Source: an uncultured Acetatifactor sp. (lineage in GTDB: Bacteria > Bacillota > Clostridia > Lachnospirales > Lachnospiraceae). Taken from it: a DNA stretch of 39,425 nt. The notes beneath the pieces were generated by a model that was not told where the DNA came from, did no database searches, and saw nothing but the letters and a program-made list of their open reading frames with translations. Location of the stretch: NCBI GenBank assembly GCA_910588225.1, contig CAJUQT010000040.1, forward strand, positions 1 to 39,425, written 5' to 3'. Position 1 is the first letter of the stretch, and each line of letters begins with the position of its first letter. Shown piece after piece: positions 17,060 through 25,077 of the stretch. Made by a program: the position numbers and the translations under genes.

Positions 17060-17832
17060 TTGATTACTCCCTCTTTTTTCTTCAGATTGGTGCACAGGCT
17101 GACAGCGCTGTAAACTGTGGCTGCGCTGAAAGCAATAACAGCGCCTCCGGTGACGGCGGGCAGCCATTTCATATCACCGGCATGCATCCGGCCGCTTATA
17201 TTTCCCAGCAGGAAACAGCACGTAAGATTGACCCCGATTCCCGTTGACACCAGCAGACAGGCACTGTATTTTCCGGGGAAGTGGTTCAGCTCCTGGAGAT
17301 AAATGCAGCTGCTGACCAGAAAGGGCAACAGGATATACAGACCGAATTCCCATAGCGCACTCATTTTTTGTCCATAAAGACAGCTCCCAAATGCCAGGAC
17401 AAGGATATCTCCGCCGCCTACAATGCAGAGGCGCATGGCTGTAATTTGTCTTAAGTCATAACGGCATGCGGCTTCCATTTCCCACATATTACAGCCAAAG
17501 CTCCTGATGCTATCTGCCATGGGTAATATGGCCAGCAGGGGACCAGTGGAGGACAGAAGCACCAATGTTTCCACACGGATTGACTGCTGGCGCAACAACA
17601 GGAAAAACAGAAGAAGTACGAGAAGCTGTACCGGCCATATCCATGGAGAAATATAAGGAAGCTGGCGCAGCAGCCGGTCCGGCAGAGAGGAATGCTGCAA
17701 AACTGCAAAAGGTATGGATTCCGCCTGGTGTCTTACTTCCTGTTTCAGCCGGAAAACCTTTTCCGGCAAGGGCTTTGGAGCCTGATTCTGTTGTAAAAAT
17801 TGTGCTATTCTTTCCTGATCAGATTTCTTCAT
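17044..17832 (-). CDS. Six-helix membrane protein, putative anti-sigma factor
   Basis: This is a 262-residue protein that I do not recognise as a named family. A polar N-terminal region of about 60 residues (MKKSDQERIAQFLQQNQAPK...) is predicted to be cytoplasmic. It is followed by about six hydrophobic helices, near residues 69-92, 98-118, 135-155, 160-183, 188-208 and 222-243. The gene overlaps the ECF sigma factor gene by 14 bases and the ABC ATPase gene by 16 bases. Anti-sigma factors are usually encoded immediately after their ECF sigma gene and have a cytoplasmic N-terminal sigma-binding part joined to membrane helices, so this is the natural candidate. I see no ZAS zinc motif. It could equally be a second permease subunit of the ABC system. 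Confidence 0.65.
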   Translation of the reverse strand: MKKSDQERIAQFLQQNQAPKPLPEKVFRLKQEVRHQAESIPFAVLQHSSLPDRLLRQLPYISPWIWPVQLLVLLLFFLLLRQQSIRVETLVLLSSTGPLLAILPMADSIRSFGCNMWEMEAACRYDLRQITAMRLCIVGGGDILVLAFGSCLYGQKMSALWEFGLYILLPFLVSSCIYLQELNHFPGKYSACLLVSTGIGVNLTCCFLLGNISGRMHAGDMKWLPAVTGGAVIAFSAATVYSAVSLCTNLKKKEGVIKWNLE

Positions 17833-18409
17833 AGATACCCTCCTCCTGAAAAAACTTTCTTAGTTTGCCCAGCCCCTGTTTCAGCCTTGATTTGGCGGCA
17901 GACAGGCTCACGTCTGTGATTTTGGCGATTTCCCGTACTTTATAACCGTAATAGAAATGCAGGATAATCACTTCACGCTGAAATTCCGGCAGACGCAGGA
18001 GACATTTTTGAATGACCCAGGAATTTTCAAGGCGTTCATAGGCAGACTTTTTAGCGTCGTTTTCTTCGGAATACGGAAACTGTCCGGTAAACTGGGCTCC
18101 TCCGTCATACTGCTCCGAACTGTCTTCAGCCAAAGAGACTGTGGGAGGCGGATTTGCACGGTAATAATCCCGGCAGACATTCAGCGCGATGTGGAGCAGA
18201 TAACTTTTGAATTTATGTGTTTCCACATAGCTGTCCATGAAACGCAGCATACGCAGGAATGTATCCTGTGTACAGTCGTAAGCTGTCTGCTCGCTTCCGG
18301 TTCTGTAATAGCAAAAACGGAAGACTTCCTGATAATATTTGTCTATCAGCGGGTCCAGGAGGGATTTTTCACCCTGGAGGATTCTGTCAATCATTTCTTC
18401 ATCGGACAT
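17819..18409 (-). CDS. ECF-type RNA polymerase sigma factor
   Basis: This is a 196-residue alternative sigma factor of the extracytoplasmic-function group. Region 2 covers about residues 20-85 (DKYYQEVFRFCYYRTG, AYDCTQDTFLRML, FKSYLLHIALNVCRDYYR) and region 4 about residues 132-185 (LPEFQREVIILHFYYGYKVREIA, then SAAKSRLKQGLGKLRKF). The two are joined by an acidic linker of about 45 residues. Region 3 is absent, as expected. It heads an overlapping operon with a membrane protein and an ABC transporter, so it likely switches on its own operon in response to an envelope or antimicrobial signal. AAAAGGAG precedes the start by about 15 bases. A long hairpin lies immediately upstream. Confidence 0.93.
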   Translation of the reverse strand: MSDEEMIDRILQGEKSLLDPLIDKYYQEVFRFCYYRTGSEQTAYDCTQDTFLRMLRFMDSYVETHKFKSYLLHIALNVCRDYYRANPPPTVSLAEDSSEQYDGGAQFTGQFPYSEENDAKKSAYERLENSWVIQKCLLRLPEFQREVIILHFYYGYKVREIAKITDVSLSAAKSRLKQGLGKLRKFFQEEGIYEEI

Positions 18410-18439
18410 GGTGGTTGTCTTGTTTCTCCTTTTAGTGGG

Positions 18440-18517
18440 GGTAACTTCGCGTTTGGTGACTAAAGGGTGGTGCCTCCTGCAAGGCGTCTCCCTTTAGCTG
18501 CTAAACGCGAAGTTACC
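18440..18517 (-). promoter_or_regulatory. Long leader hairpin upstream of ECF sigma gene
   Basis: This is a 78-base near-palindrome. Outer arms 18440-18454 and 18503-18517 are a perfect 15-bp pair (GGTAACTTCGCGTTT / AAACGCGAAGTTACC). After a 5/5 internal loop, 18460-18467 and 18490-18497 pair perfectly (CTAAAGGG / CCCTTTAG). Then 18469-18474 and 18483-18488 pair with two G-U contacts around an 8-base loop. It starts 31 bases before the sigma start codon and leaves the ribosome site free. A -10-like TATACT/TATAAG lies just upstream on the minus strand (about 18524-18537), so the hairpin would form the 5' end of the sigma mRNA. There is no T-tract after it. Confidence 0.75.
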
Positions 18518-18574
18518 ATGCATCCCTTATAGTATATAGAACGGCAGAAACCGGAAAAAGGATTTAAGGGAAAT

Positions 18575-18608
18575 GAAAAAATCATCCGGCAGTTCAACCG
18601 AATGATTT
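18575..18608 (-). terminator. Intrinsic terminator after the 116-residue gene
   Basis: Arms 18598-18608 and 18579-18589 pair over 11 bp with one G-U and an 8-base loop. On the minus strand the stem is followed by a T-run. It closes the MATE/DUF1576/small-protein unit before the ECF operon. Confidence 0.85.
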
Positions 18609-18617
18609 CTTCAGGCA

Positions 18618-18968
18618 TCAGCTTTCAAGTTTCTTGTACAATGTCAGATTTACAAAACCGTCCTCTACATGGACCTCCGCTTTATCCACCATCATCCCCA
18701 CCAGCAGCAGTTCGCTGGTTTCTCCAAAATTGCCGGAACCGGCCAGCTCCCAGTAGATATCTTCAATCCCGTCATTTCTCTGTTCATTCAGACAATGAAG
18801 TGCATCCAGTTCCTTTTCATTATCCGGGTGGTAATTGGCGTGGAAGGTAATCCGTTCATATTCTTCTGTCCTTTCTATATTGGAGCTTATCTGGTCAGCC
18901 CCCACCGACAGGAAGAACATGGTCAGTTCAGCCATGATTTTTGATACTTTCCTCTGCTCGTCATACAT
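18618..18968 (-). CDS. Conserved-looking small protein, function unknown
   Basis: This is a 116-residue soluble, acidic protein that I do not recognise with certainty. It has an N-terminal helix (about residues 5-27), a polar middle with His/Asp/Glu (FHANYHPDNEKELDALH), and a C-terminal alpha/beta segment ending in FVNLTLYKKLES. The tail slightly recalls the last strand of GHKL (HATPase) domains, but no ATP-binding G-box is present, so I do not call it an ATPase. The gene overlaps the upstream DUF1576 gene by eight bases, implying coupled translation and a shared job with that membrane protein. A terminator follows directly. Confidence 0.7.
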   Translation of the reverse strand: MYDEQRKVSKIMAELTMFFLSVGADQISSNIERTEEYERITFHANYHPDNEKELDALHCLNEQRNDGIEDIYWELAGSGNFGETSELLLVGMMVDKAEVHVEDGFVNLTLYKKLES

Positions 18969-20268
18969 TTTCGTTTTTCCTCTTTTTCTTTTTGTCTTTT
19001 TCCAGCATAAAACTTTCCAGTGCCGGCAACATGATTATAGCCACCCAGCCGGCGCTGAAACCGTTGTTGTACAAATTTAATCCGCCGTACATCTGGGAAG
19101 TACACATGACAATAGCCACATGCAGCATTCCGGCCAGGATCCCGGCAATGACGCCGAACCGTCCGGCGATGGGGGCAAGGCCCACTGCAAAAATTGCGGC
19201 CAGCTGAATCCCCGGGGTAGTGGGCGTAAACTGATTCAGAAAGGTGGACAGGAACACGCCGCAGAGTATCGGCCAGTAATTCCTGACATGAGCACCGAAG
19301 GCGGAAAAGCCGAAAGCCGTCAAGATGGCACCTACTACCGGACCGGAAAAGTCGCCGCCGATCAGATAGATGTAGGTAACACAGACGGAACCTACCAGGG
19401 CCATATTCATCAGGGTGCCGCCCACACCTTCCATCAGGACAAAATCTGCCACTGCTCTGCCGGGATGCTTCCAGATCTTCAGAAGGTCCTTTATTTTCCC
19501 CTGATTCAGGTACAGACCATAGAGAAAGGTCAGAAGGAAAAAGCTATAGAGTCCGGCTCCAATCCATAGGGGTCTTCCAGCTCTCCAGATCATTGCCGGC
19601 TGACTTTCCAGGCCAAAGGATTTGAGAATGCATACCATCACAAATGCCAGTGTGCCGGCAGAAAATCCCACATTGAACAGATTAAAGCCCATGTGCATGG
19701 AGGCTGTATGTACGGAAAGCTCAGGTAAAATAAAACCGATGGAAATACCTGCTCCGATGGAAATCAGCAGGTTGATTTTCCAGTCAAAAGGCAGCAGATA
19801 AACCAGCTCTGTGATAAGTGGGGAGAGGCTGGTTCCAAAAAGGGCTGTATAGAGGTAGCGGCTCAGCCGGGAGCCGTGCAGCTTTGCATAAAGGGAGGAG
19901 CCCAGGAGAATCGGCAGGATATTTACAGGGTTCTTACCCCAGAAGCCATAGCCCACATAGATAAATACGGCTGCCATAGTCAGGCCTGTGAATTTGACCT
20001 GCTCTCTGTGCAGCAGGAAAAGGCCCATGGTAAGCACAAGGCAGGCATTCAGCAATGCGGTGCCGTAGCCGGCCAGTTCAAAATAATCGGTTATCAATGC
20101 GTCCCGGGAAATTATGATTGTCCATAATCCACGGACTACAGTCACAGGATCCTGACCGTCCTGTGCCATGCCGACCAGTGCTGCCATAAACAGGAACAGC
20201 AGGAAGGCAGTGGTGAATACTTTCAGCTCTCTGTCTTTCAATCTGTCTCGGATTAAGTTGTCTTTCAT
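18961..20268 (-). CDS. DUF1576 family membrane protein
   Basis: This is a 435-residue polytopic protein with about 11-12 hydrophobic helices and a charged N-terminus (MKDNLIRDRLKDRELK). The repeated Gly/Pro-rich helix turns, such as GYGFWGKNPVNILPILLGSSLYAKLHG, and a second similar stretch, GLAPIAGRFGVIAGILAGMLH, match what I know of DUF1576 proteins of Firmicutes. The function of that family is unknown, and topology suggests a permease or channel. Downstream it overlaps a 116-residue soluble gene by eight bases. Upstream, 96 bases with a strong hairpin separate it from the MATE gene. GGGGGTATGA precedes the start. Confidence 0.78.
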   Translation of the reverse strand: MKDNLIRDRLKDRELKVFTTAFLLFLFMAALVGMAQDGQDPVTVVRGLWTIIISRDALITDYFELAGYGTALLNACLVLTMGLFLLHREQVKFTGLTMAAVFIYVGYGFWGKNPVNILPILLGSSLYAKLHGSRLSRYLYTALFGTSLSPLITELVYLLPFDWKINLLISIGAGISIGFILPELSVHTASMHMGFNLFNVGFSAGTLAFVMVCILKSFGLESQPAMIWRAGRPLWIGAGLYSFFLLTFLYGLYLNQGKIKDLLKIWKHPGRAVADFVLMEGVGGTLMNMALVGSVCVTYIYLIGGDFSGPVVGAILTAFGFSAFGAHVRNYWPILCGVFLSTFLNQFTPTTPGIQLAAIFAVGLAPIAGRFGVIAGILAGMLHVAIVMCTSQMYGGLNLYNNGFSAGWVAIIMLPALESFMLEKDKKKKRKNENV

Positions 20269-20292
20269 TCATACCCCCGATTTCTGATTTAC

Positions 20293-20323
20293 TTCAGTGC
20301 GGCAGTTCAGACTGCCCACTGAA
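20293..20323 (-). promoter_or_regulatory. Hairpin between MATE and DUF1576 genes
   Basis: TTCAGTG-C-GGCAGT (20293-20306) pairs with ACTGCC-CACTGAA (20311-20323), leaving one bulged base and a 4-base loop. This gives a 13-bp stem. No T-run follows on the minus strand. It may protect an upstream mRNA end or be a weak terminator. It lies about 25 bases before the DUF1576 start. Confidence 0.6.
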
Positions 20324-20364
20324 TTGCATATTTCAGCAGTTGTGGTTTGCTGTGTTTTAGTCGT

Positions 20365-21738
20365 TTAGCTTCTATATTCGGTCTGAGAATTCTGTTCTTT
20401 CGAAGCAAGCCACTTCATCTGTCTGGTGAGTAAGGGCACTTCGAACAGCAGCATTACAATCCAGCCTGCAAAATTAGCCCAGGCCAGGCTGACAAAGCCC
20501 AGGTTGAATACCATCAGAAGCAGGTACACGGCTGCCACTCTTCCCAACATATTCATTGAGGTGCTGTACAGAGTGACCTTTAAATCACCTATACCACGAA
20601 AGAACCCCTGTATGCCGTTGGTAAAACCGGGCAGCAGGTACATAATGGCAATTCGCCTTAGGTAGGAGACACCCAGAGACACGACTTCCGTATCTTTACT
20701 GTCGGTGAACAGACTCATAATAAACGGTGCTGTAAAAAGAATGGTAGTGCAGATAAAAACCGAATATACGATTTCAATGAGAATGCCGCTCTGAAATCCT
20801 TTTCGGATTCTTTCTCTGTGGTTGGCACCTTTGTTCTGAGCGATAAAGGTGGTCATGGCATGACCGATATTCTGCTGGGGCGTATAAGCGAAATCATCTA
20901 CTCTGTTCACAGCGGTAAAAGCGGCCATAACACTGACACCCTGGCTGTTGACCATGGCCTGAATGACCGTTTTCCCAATCTGCAGGCATACTTGCTGCAA
21001 GGCACTTGTACTGCCGTAGGCGATAGTTTTTCGAAGCAGTTTTCTGTCAAATACCAGCCATCCTCTGCCGAGACACAGAAGCGGTATCTTCCTTTTGATA
21101 TAGAGGGCACAGAGAAGGCAGCACACGGCTTCGCTGAGTACTGTAGAGACAGCGCTTCCCATAACACCCAGGCCAAGTACTGCTACCGTCAGGATATCGC
21201 CGAAAATGTTGAGGATGGCGCTGGCAATCAGGAAGTACAGAGGCGTCTTGCTGTCCCCCAGTGCCCTGAGCGTATTGGCCAGAAAGTTGTAGATGAAGGT
21301 AAATAAAATACCTGCAAATATAATGCGCAGATAAAGATTTGCCTGCCCGCGTACTTCTTCCGGAACTCGAATCAGGATTAACAGCGGTTCGGAGAGCAGG
21401 ATAGTAAAAACAGAGAAAAAAACTGAAAATCCGCAGCCTGCCAGAAAGGTGGTACTGATCTGGCGGGAGAGCACCGCATAGTCCTTTGAACCGTACTGGG
21501 AGCTCATCAGAATGCTGGCGCCCATACACAGACCGCTGATGAGCAGAAGGACAATGTTCATCAGCGGAGCGGAAGTTCCTACTGCCGCGAGGGCGCCTTC
21601 CCCTATATAGTGTCCCACAATCACGGAATCGGCCGCGTTATAGGTAAGCTGGAAGAGATTTCCCAGTACAAGGGGGATAGTAAAAGTAATCAGGGGAAGG
21701 GTAATCTTCCCGGCAGTCATATCCTTTTTCTGTGCCAT
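20365..21738 (-). CDS. MATE family efflux transporter
   Basis: This is a 457-residue, 12-helix exporter of the MATE group. The N-terminal signature is clear: GKITLPLITFTIPLVLGNLF then NAADSVIVGHYIGEGALAAVG, which is typical of the large Clostridia NorM/DinF-like branch. It is only distantly similar to the MATE at 65-1393. A start at 21756 (MNKGVT...) is possible, but AAAGGTGT is correctly spaced for the ATG at 21738, which I use. The gene lies downstream of a 168-bp MITE-like element that separates it from the GH28 gene, so its promoter is probably in or near that element. The substrate is unknown. Confidence 0.92.
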   Translation of the reverse strand: MAQKKDMTAGKITLPLITFTIPLVLGNLFQLTYNAADSVIVGHYIGEGALAAVGTSAPLMNIVLLLISGLCMGASILMSSQYGSKDYAVLSRQISTTFLAGCGFSVFFSVFTILLSEPLLILIRVPEEVRGQANLYLRIIFAGILFTFIYNFLANTLRALGDSKTPLYFLIASAILNIFGDILTVAVLGLGVMGSAVSTVLSEAVCCLLCALYIKRKIPLLCLGRGWLVFDRKLLRKTIAYGSTSALQQVCLQIGKTVIQAMVNSQGVSVMAAFTAVNRVDDFAYTPQQNIGHAMTTFIAQNKGANHRERIRKGFQSGILIEIVYSVFICTTILFTAPFIMSLFTDSKDTEVVSLGVSYLRRIAIMYLLPGFTNGIQGFFRGIGDLKVTLYSTSMNMLGRVAAVYLLLMVFNLGFVSLAWANFAGWIVMLLFEVPLLTRQMKWLASKEQNSQTEYRS

Positions 21739-21772
21739 TGTTACACCTTTATTCATGTAAGTTTGTAGAGTG

Positions 21773-21940
21773 TGTTTGAAAATTCATTTCCGCCATCTGC
21801 ACATGCCGCTTTGCAGTATCTTTGGACCAAATTCAGGTTACATAGCTCGCTATGCGTCCTTTATTTGACCAATCATCTGTAAGATGATTTCATCTCTCAC
21901 AAATTGTGACGCACATCTGGCAAGAAGCAATCTTCAAACA
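21773..21940. mobile_element. MITE-like palindromic element with terminal inverted repeats
   Basis: This is a 168-bp non-coding block whose ends are imperfect 23-base inverted repeats: TGTTTGAAAATTCATTTCCG.. inward from the left, TGTTTGAAGATTGCTTCTTG.. inward from the right, with 17 of 23 positions matching including the first eight. Inside are two short perfect hairpins, CATAGC-TC-GCTATG (21841-21854) and AATCATCT-GTA-AGATGATT (21871-21889). No open reading frame, and no clear target-site duplication. The organisation fits a non-autonomous miniature transposable element or a dispersed intergenic repeat. I believe similar sequences are common between genes of Lachnospiraceae, but could not check. 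Only one copy is in this window. Confidence 0.6.
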
Positions 21941-21989
21941 TGTTCCCGGCGCAATATTTCTATTTTCAGAGTATCACAAATGTCTATAT

Positions 21990-23549
21990 TCAGTCCCAGC
22001 TCCACTGGTCCACACCTTCGATATCCAAAGCTTCTCCGCTGTTCCCTTCCAGTATGACATTCTTCAGGGTTACACGCTCTGCGTTTCTGACGAAAATACC
22101 TTTCCTGCTGTCCTTTTCACAGCCGGTCATCATGGCTGCGACTCCGGGCTGCGCATTTTTGGCATAGGAAATGTACACATTTTCCATCTCGACGCTCTCG
22201 ATTTTCGACTCTGGCAGTCCGTAAAAGTAGAGTCCGGCCACATGACAGTTGGTACATCTCACATTGCGTATGGAGATCTTGCCCACTTTAGGGGTTCTTT
22301 CGTCCACCGGGACGGGATCTTTGCAGGCTACATATTCGGATTTTCCGTCCGGTCCGCAGTAATAAAAGCAGTTAATGACAAAGGGGGTCATGACACCATC
22401 CATTTTTACATGTTCGAAGGTAATTCCTGTGAGATAGGAATCTTTTCCGCGCCCCCGTCTGCTTTTTACCCGCAATCCACGGTCTGTGTTGAAAAAACAA
22501 CAATTTTTTACAAAAATATTGTCTACACCTCCTGCGTTCTCACTGCCGATTGTCACACCGCCGTGTCCTCGCTCCATCCAGCAGTTGCGTACCAGAATAT
22601 CTTTGGAAGGTGTGCGGTACGTTTTTCCCAGGTACATTTTGCCTGACTTGATGGCGATGCAGTCGTCGCCAACGGAGAAATATACCCCTGCAATTTCCAC
22701 ATTGGTACAGGATTCAGGGTCGATGCCGTCTGTGTTGTGAGAATTATCCGGCGACTCAATCCTGATGTCCAGGTAACGGAGGTTCTGAGAGAAATAAGGG
22801 TGCATGTTCCAGGAGGGAGAATTCCGGAAGGTAATTCCCTGTACCACAATGTCTTTACAGTGATTCAGGAACATCATCCGAGGCCTTGCGGCCGGAGCAT
22901 TTTTCCGCTTATTCAAATCCCACCAGTTGTGGAAATCTGCGGCGCCGTCTATAGTGCCCTGCCCATAGATGACCACGTCTTCCACATACATGCCGGTGAT
23001 AATGCTGGCATAGGTGTCCGTGGGACTGCCCTCCCAGCTGGCGGGGAGAAATTCACTCTCTTCGTCATAGCTTTCGATCCTTCCCGGGAGTATGGGGTAT
23101 TTCTCATTGTCGGGAATGGCCAGCAACAGGGCGTCTTTTGCCAGCTCCAGTTTCATATGGCTTTTCAGAAAGAGATGAGTAAAGCGATAGGTTCCCTTCG
23201 GCACATAGACACGGCTGTGTTCGGGAACCGTCATGACAGCTGCCTGGAGACAGGCGGTATCGTCAGTGATGCCGTCTCCCTTTGCGCCGAAATCCTTTAC
23301 GTTCAGAGTGACATATTCGTAATCCGTATGCACAGGAATGATTTCCGAGACATCATTTCCGCATTTCAGCTGTATTTCATAATCCGTATCCGGCTTTAAA
23401 CCGTACACGGACAGGATAGTCTGATCGGTACTCACATAGTAGGCTCCGTTCAGGTAGAGTGTGTATTCTCTTGTCCGGTAATCAGCTTCCGGATCCAATA
23501 CTTCCAGGACGAAATTCCGGGCTGTCTTAAAAATGATTTTTCCTTCCAT
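21990..23549 (-). CDS. Glycoside hydrolase family 28 (polygalacturonase-type)
   Basis: This is a 519-residue right-handed beta-helix enzyme that hydrolyses alpha-1,4-linked galacturonic acid (or rhamnogalacturonan/xylogalacturonan) chains. The GH28 active-site motifs are all present in order: N272-T273-D274 (HNTDGIDPES), D295-D296 (SVGDDCIAIKSG), H329 (RGHGGVTIGSE) and R360/K362 (GLRVKSRRG). A fibronectin-III-like N-terminal region (about residues 10-80) and the linker NVKDFGAKGDGITDDT precede the helix, a layout common in exo-acting GH28 enzymes. There is no signal peptide, so it should act in the cytoplasm on imported oligosaccharides. It follows the GH105 gene on the same strand by 156 bases and is probably co-regulated with it. 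Confidence 0.93.
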   Translation of the reverse strand: MEGKIIFKTARNFVLEVLDPEADYRTREYTLYLNGAYYVSTDQTILSVYGLKPDTDYEIQLKCGNDVSEIIPVHTDYEYVTLNVKDFGAKGDGITDDTACLQAAVMTVPEHSRVYVPKGTYRFTHLFLKSHMKLELAKDALLLAIPDNEKYPILPGRIESYDEESEFLPASWEGSPTDTYASIITGMYVEDVVIYGQGTIDGAADFHNWWDLNKRKNAPAARPRMMFLNHCKDIVVQGITFRNSPSWNMHPYFSQNLRYLDIRIESPDNSHNTDGIDPESCTNVEIAGVYFSVGDDCIAIKSGKMYLGKTYRTPSKDILVRNCWMERGHGGVTIGSENAGGVDNIFVKNCCFFNTDRGLRVKSRRGRGKDSYLTGITFEHVKMDGVMTPFVINCFYYCGPDGKSEYVACKDPVPVDERTPKVGKISIRNVRCTNCHVAGLYFYGLPESKIESVEMENVYISYAKNAQPGVAAMMTGCEKDSRKGIFVRNAERVTLKNVILEGNSGEALDIEGVDQWSWD

Positions 23550-23608
23550 AGTAGATGCCTTTCTGTAATCTGTAAGTTTATGTGGATACTGTTGCTTATT
23601 AAAATTTT

Positions 23609-23661
23609 TGTCTGGGCAGACAGGTGTAAAGTTCGGCAGAAGGTTCGTAACAGCCCAGACA
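23609..23661 (-). promoter_or_regulatory. Stem-loop in the GH105-GH28 spacer
   Basis: TGTCTGGGC (23609-23617) and GCCCAGACA (23653-23661) form a perfect 9-bp stem with a 35-base loop, midway between the two glycosidase genes. An A/T-rich tail follows on the minus strand, but no T-run. It could set the ratio of the two mRNAs or mark a processing site. Confidence 0.45.
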
Positions 23662-23705
23662 GGTCACTGAATTGCTGCAGCAGGATAATGCTGTAAGCCA
23701 AACAA

Positions 23706-24824
23706 TTACATCTCCTGCAGCTTCAGATACTGGGCATAAGCCATGAAAGTGGCGGCGATTCCTTTTCTGTCGTCTGCGGTCACCGGCTCGGACAGATAAT
23801 ATTCCACACTGCCGTCTCTTCTGCCTTCCTGAGGCCCCAGACCAGCCACGCTGCAGTTCCCCTGCAGGGTCAGGATACCATCCTTTTCCTGAAGCTTCTG
23901 TTCGATTACAGATTCCAGAATCGCCTCTCCTGTGGGCTGATATTTTTCAGCCAGCAGAGCTTTGAGGCGGCAGGCCTTCAGGATGGAGGCGGCTGTCATG
24001 GATGAGCCGGAGGTTTCGAGATAATTGCCTGGGGTATCTGCCCGGTCCACTACCTGGTAAAAGAGTCCGCTTTCCGGATGGCGGTATTCAAGAATGCCGT
24101 GGATACTCTCCTTATAGATATCCTGTAGCTGCCGATAATAGTCGTAAGCCCAGTTATCCATCTCCTCCATGGTATCTACCAGCGCCATCAGGAACCATGC
24201 GATGGACCTGAGCCAGAAGTTTGCGGAGCACCCGGTCTCTTTGTCTGCCCAGAAAATGCTTCTGGATTCATCATAGCCATGATAGTAAAGCTTCTTCTGA
24301 GGACAGAACATCTTCTTATGTACCAATTCAAACTGGTCTGTGATATCCACATAACGGACCTTGCCGCCGTACTTTGTGTCGTAAGCAGCGTAAAAGGGCT
24401 GTGCCATAAACAGTCCATCCAGCCATACCTGGTTGGGATAAATTTGCTTGTGCCAGAAATTTCCGGCCTTAATTCGGGGTTGCTGTGCCAGCTGGCTGAG
24501 CAGGAGTTCCATGGCTCTGCGATAGCGCTCTTCTCCTGTCTGCTCATAAGCGAAAATCACTGCTCTGCCCGGCGCTATATTATCCAGGTTAAAGTCCTCC
24601 TTTTTATAATGGAGAATTTCTCCCTCTGCCGTCACATAGGAATCCATATATTCCAGGATAAAATCCCGGAACCGCTCTTTTCCGGTGGCTTCATGGAGCT
24701 GGATGGCTGCTGTCAGGATACAGCCGTCTTCGTAATTCCACTTATCCATTCTTACTTTGCTTAAGTCCCGATAGAAATCCTCGATAAACCTTTCCAGTTT
24801 TTCTGCGTTTTCACGCTTCAGCAT
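23706..24824 (-). CDS. GH105 unsaturated rhamnogalacturonyl hydrolase (YteR/YesR-like)
   Basis: This is a 372-residue (alpha/alpha)6-barrel enzyme. GH105 enzymes remove the unsaturated galacturonic acid left at the non-reducing end of pectin fragments after lyase action, by hydrating the double bond. Supporting motifs are WNYEDGC (29-35), QVWLDGLFMAQPF (132-144, with the likely catalytic Asp136), FWLRSIAWFLMALVD (203-217) and the family hallmark NYLETSGSSM (267-276). Length matches YteR (373). The frame stays open for 93 codons upstream, but that part is poor and Cys/Tyr-rich. AAAGGAGG sits before the ATG at 24824. It has no signal peptide and is cytoplasmic. It lies divergent to the AraC regulator. 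Confidence 0.92.
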   Translation of the reverse strand: MLKRENAEKLERFIEDFYRDLSKVRMDKWNYEDGCILTAAIQLHEATGKERFRDFILEYMDSYVTAEGEILHYKKEDFNLDNIAPGRAVIFAYEQTGEERYRRAMELLLSQLAQQPRIKAGNFWHKQIYPNQVWLDGLFMAQPFYAAYDTKYGGKVRYVDITDQFELVHKKMFCPQKKLYYHGYDESRSIFWADKETGCSANFWLRSIAWFLMALVDTMEEMDNWAYDYYRQLQDIYKESIHGILEYRHPESGLFYQVVDRADTPGNYLETSGSSMTAASILKACRLKALLAEKYQPTGEAILESVIEQKLQEKDGILTLQGNCSVAGLGPQEGRRDGSVEYYLSEPVTADDRKGIAATFMAYAQYLKLQEM

Positions 24825-24977
24825 TTTTCGCGCCTCCTTTATTTGTTTGATAAAATGATTATTCCTTTCCATAAATACACATGCAAGTGTCCTCCCGCAA
24901 AGTTGCCGGTACTTATAGTTTAAGGGATATGTTGTCGGAAAGCAATAGGGGGAAGAAATTATTTTTTCGATAGCGCA

Positions 24978-25006
24978 TTGTGTTTTCTCCGAAATATTGC
25001 TATAGT
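24978..25006 (+). promoter_or_regulatory. Possible promoter of the AraC-type regulator
   Basis: TTGTGT (24978-24983), a 17-base spacer and TATAGT (25001-25006) make a moderate sigma-A match, 71 bases before the regulator start. The -35 is weak, as often seen where an activator helps. It lies in the 253-base divergent space with the GH105 gene. Confidence 0.45.
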
Positions 25007-25077
25007 AATAAGAACAATAATATTGTAATAAATGGGAATATTCAGGGAAAAAGCAGTAATTGAGAAGGGAGAAAACA

